64,000 bases of DNA from Nilaparvata lugens (Eukaryota; Arthropoda; Insecta; Hemiptera; Delphacidae): assembly GCF_014356525.2 (NCBI RefSeq), contig NC_052515.1:20961725-21025724 (forward strand), given 5' to 3'. The translations under genes were made by a program, and so were the position numbers. The notes under the pieces were generated by a model. The model saw nothing but the letters and a program-made list of their open reading frames with translations. It was not told the DNA's origin and did not search any database. Below are positions 60,171 through 64,000 of the stretch, one piece after another; position 1 is the first letter of the stretch; each line of letters starts with the position of its first letter.

Positions 60171-60560
60171 ATAACGGTTATAATTATTGTTCGCGTGAAT
60201 TATCCTCTCTAAGAACTTTTGAAGTAAATTAATGTTTGGTGGGGAAGGGAGTAGATTGTATGCACTAAAGCGTGAATAATGCTCTTCTTCCCTCCATGAA
60301 CTTTAGAAATAAATCATTGTTTGGTGGAAGGGGAATAGATTGTGTGAACTGATTTTTGTAGTTGGCAACAAAGATTTATCCACGAATTTGTTAAATTTGT
60401 AACAAAACCACATTATTGGAATTTGAATGTTTGTCTATGAAATTTCGTCCTTCAGTGTATATTATGATCCCCGTGTGTAATGATAAATAATTTTTACTGC
60501 GTTATTCTGTCCTGATGCGTTAGTACCTGCTGTGTGAACTTTATTTTTATGAAAATATAT
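59677..60560 (+). other. Stim: Stim 3' UTR, proximal part
   Basis: The sequence follows the stop codon directly. Its first 500 bases are a minisatellite (separate entry). A possible polyadenylation hexamer AATAAA lies at 60308-60313 and another at 61513-61518. I cannot tell which is used. The unusual composition (richer in G and C than the flank) drops away after about 60.2 kb. Confidence 0.55.
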
Positions 60561-63500
60561 TTTGGTTAGCGGTGTTTTAGTGCTGTATATGTTTTACAAT
60601 GCGTTTTTGTGAATATGACTGGAGGTTGAGTGAAGAACTTGTGAAAATTTTTAGTTTAGGGAGTTGGTCATCATAAAACATTTTTTTGAACGAAGTTTAG
60701 TGAAATTCCAGTGAGGAACCCTTACAGAACTACTTTAAAAACAATCGATTTTAAAAACCTATCAACTTTTGTATCCTTATACAACGTATTTCCTCGAATG
60801 TATGACTATATTTTTCATAGTATATATTATGTTTATATTGAAAGTGTAGGAATGATTATTTTTATCGCATTCTTAAAATCTTGTAGAATGTTCTCTTGAA
60901 GATTACTTTTTCATTGAAATTGAAACAAAAGATGGATTTAAGAATGATGATGAAATATTGTCTGACTCTACCATACAGTACCTACAGTACATCAAAACAA
61001 GACCTAAATGATCACTAATTTTGTAAGTATGAATTTTATTTTTGTCTTTTGAATTGTATGATTTTAATCTTGACTTCTGACTTGTAATTATGAGATATCT
61101 AATAGGATAACTATTCTGAGAAGAATTATCAGAAGATAAACTATTATCAAAAGGAAAATCTTGATTCTCAATTTAGACCAAACCAAATTGTGGTTGTGAT
61201 TGAACCAATGGAACCAAACATGATACTTTATTAGTAAAATTAAATAATGAAATTGATATAAGAATTATTTTGAGAACATAAATTATTGATTCCTGCAGTA
61301 GTTTTCTTGTATAAGCTACTCATTTTTTGCAAAAGTTTTGCAGTCAATCTATCCATTCATTTATATAACGTGCACTTATCAAGTACAAGATATTTGAGAG
61401 GAAAAACAGGTGAAACCTTTAATATTCCTCTCCCAATTTTAAACTTTCATTACTTTTTAAAATCATGTCAAGTTACTTTATCCTTTTTCATCATATTTCA
61501 AATATTGTCGAAATAAATATTTTTTAAGTACAGCTCAAGTAAATGATAGACTACTTTACTGTATCAATTTCAATTAAGTTTTTAAAGTCTTCATCTATTT
61601 TTTGCAGCATATTGATACGATCCTGAAAGTTCCTTTGAAAATCAGAAGTTCATACTTTTGTAAATTTTGTCCTTCATGATGGCTCTGAAGAATTTCATAA
61701 ACCTAAATTTGGCTTTTTGAAATAGAAGATTTTAAAAAATTGAGAATTCGGTGAGTTACAAAACATCTACACCATTCAACTAACAAAAGTAGAAATAACT
61801 GTTATTCTATGTCGAATTTAGTGTGACAGTATTTTGATTGTACTTTTATGTTGTAGCAAGTTGTAAATTTAATATCAGGGGAGTAGTCTTGGAATGGGTT
61901 GAGGTATGGTAAAAGTAATTGTTTATTCATAAATCATTTACAAAATGTTATCTACTTGTTATAAATTGTAATATATAGGTACTGCGTGAATCAGTTCTTA
62001 GAGATCCTCAATATCATTGAAAAAATAAATGCTCTGATTGTTTTAAATATTAGGTAAAATAAGGAAATGAAAGACTTCCAATTGCAATTGAAAAAGACTC
62101 TTCAAAGCTCATATTATTGTAATATTATGGTCATTGTTCAGTAATTAACTTTTAGTAATTGAAGCTTATATTAATATTATCTAAAATTGAAGTAGTTAGT
62201 ACTAAAGGTTATGATTCTAATGAATTTCTTAATACATTTTGATACGGTTGTTTCAAGAAAAAACCTAGTGATCAATAAAAAACCGTTTCAATCTTCATTT
62301 GAAATTCATCTTATTGAGTTAATTTTGAATTCTCTAAATTTTCCTATTTTAGGTGAAAGATATCAAATGTCTGAATTTAGTTTTTGAGAGTAAATTTAAA
62401 ATGGGATATACGAGTTCTACTTGAACTAGTAGAATAAACAATTATCAACAATCGATATTACTTTTGATATTTTTATTAATTTCAACTAAATTCTTGTTAT
62501 TGCCTACCTCTGTTTGCATATTATAAGTCACAAAACCTTGGATTTGAATGAAATTTGTTCATATTTATTTTAGTTCTGTCACTATAATATTATCAATAGA
62601 TTAACAAATTATTACATGGTTTAAAACTATGACATTTGATTCTCACGAAGGGTACTATACATTTACAAATTAAGATGTACATAAATAATATTTTTAGGCG
62701 ATGTTGAATAATTTTAGAATGAATTGAAGTGATAATGTTAGGCTATAATATAGGATAAATTAAATTTGAGTTATTAGACATAAGCTATGATATTGTTACT
62801 TAAATTAGTAATGTCCACTTCCTTGAAGGTTTTTGACTTGGAAATAATTGAATATTGTCGAATAACTTGCTTAATGCATTAAACTCCCGATTATTACAGT
62901 TATGAAAAAATATCCATCTAAATTATAGATCCTGATTATGTATTTTGCAATATTCTTATGAGATTTTCAGATTGCAATGGATATTAATATTGTTTTGATT
63001 TCGACAAAATCATTTATTTGGGTGATATCAAGGAACTCCTAAATAAACCAATAAATTTGTGAGAGTATTATTAATTATTGAAGAAATGTTGTGTCCTTTT
63101 CAAGTGGCTAAACGTGTAAAGAGTAAAAAAGTTTTAAAGAGTATATTAATTTAATATCTCTATTTAATATTTTGATAAAAATGTATGCACAATCGGGATT
63201 TTACTGTTTTAAAATTGTTTAATCTCTGTAAATTTTTATTTTTTGTTGGAAATATTTAATGAAATGCACTTGGTTTGGTATTGTATCATTACTTTAGTTA
63301 GGCATGATACTTAATGTACATGAATTCATGGTCTATTTTTATTGTAAAACTTGTATTTGCTGACATAATCTCTCCCATTTAGCTGTGTTATAATTTATTC
63401 CATTTGTGTTTTTAATAATGAGATTATTTTTTCAAATACACATTGATTCTATTTTCTGTAGAGGTGTGTATTCCGTTGCCACCAAAATGTCAAAGCAAAT

Positions 63501-64000
63501 TCAATATATCCTGATTATATTAGAAAAAATATACACTTCTCTTGCAGATGGATACTTACCTCAATTACCATCAATCATATCTCAAAAACTCTATCTGTCC
63601 TGAATTAGATTATCATTCTTGAATGATCTATGCAATTTCTACTTTTAAGTAATTTATTTGAGTATAATTTATTTATGGCAGTGATTTTTTTCTCCCAAAA
63701 TGATCTATCTTGCATGTTATTCTTGCGAAATAAAAGATGAAAAATGCTTTAAACCACTAGAAAAATTATAAATAATTACTCCTTTGTTGTCTGAATTGAA
63801 CATTCTATGTGACAATAAGCGGAAATAATGTTATTCAAGCTTTTCTTTCTTTAGATCTTCCAGATTGATTTTATTCTATCTTAATATTTATCTATCTTTA
63901 AATATCTCTTCTGTTTTTTCTACCCAGCTGTTTGTTAAAACGATTGGAAAATATATTTTTTTGTTACATAAAATGTTGTATATAGTTTGTTGACCTAATC
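60561..64000. other. AT-rich sequence downstream of Stim
   Basis: I see no gene, no SINE head and no tandem repeat here. It may include distal 3' UTR, as AATAAA occurs at 61513-61518 and elsewhere. Confidence 0.5.

Noticed and set aside
1..64000. CRISPR array, operon or prokaryotic mobile element
   Set aside because: No spaced identical short repeats and no bacterial gene organisation; the window is an insect gene with introns.

Overview
The window is eukaryotic. It is AT-rich, dominated by introns and repeats, and carries one recognisable protein gene on the + strand: Stim, the insect orthologue of the STIM1/STIM2 endoplasmic-reticulum calcium sensors. Compact exons flanked by GT/AG sites, tRNA-derived SINEs, fold-back MITEs, Helitron ends and LINE tails all point to an insect. 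The repeat style (pale AT-rich introns, GC-rich GCTCGCTTCGCTCGCC palindromes, TCACTCAC-type Helitron heads) suggests a hemipteran, probably a delphacid planthopper. That last step is an inference from repeat style, not a proof.

Layout. Positions 1-18574 lie upstream of, or in the first intron of, Stim. No convincing coding exon was found there, so the signal-peptide exon is either outside the window or too short to recognise. This stretch holds three successive two-copy tandem duplications (1.4-3.7 kb), a three-copy 190-bp repeat (8.7-9.3 kb), a 1.4-kb polypyrimidine domain (12.5-14.0 kb), a Helitron end, a MITE and several SINE copies. Coding exons run from 18575 to 59676: EF hand (18575, 21853), SAM domain (25148, 26369), transmembrane segment and start of the cytosolic coiled coil (27961), coiled coil CC1 (30618), start of the Orai-activating SOAR/CAD region (31891), a SOAR exon present twice (33965 and 35931), a damaged-looking end of SOAR (37421-37657), and the C-terminal tail (39469, 49909, 58387, 59305). 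Splice phases agree across every junction except around 37421-37568. The last exon encodes a lysine-rich tail, and its stop codon sits inside a minisatellite that continues into the 3' UTR. From about 60.2 kb to the end I see only AT-rich sequence.

How the parts work together. The predicted protein senses luminal Ca2+ (EF hand plus SAM), crosses the ER membrane once, and uses CC1 and SOAR to oligomerise and gate Orai channels. The polybasic tail would bind plasma-membrane phosphoinositides. This role comes from the known family and is not tested here.

The unusual feature is the exon architecture. Three separate exons have been tandemly copied, wholly or in part, always including the acceptor side. 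A 1.95-kb duplication carries a complete, identical SOAR exon whose double inclusion would shift frame into an immediate stop. The transmembrane exon is preceded by about five decayed copies of its acceptor and first codons. The CC1/SOAR exon is preceded by a 71-bp copy of its acceptor. In addition, the conserved end of SOAR is not recoverable in an open frame, and a plausible short isoform ends at 39593. These are the observations most worth checking with RNA-seq. In the 53-57 kb interval a diverged segmental copy supplies an empty site that defines a 754-bp non-autonomous Helitron and a small fold-back element.
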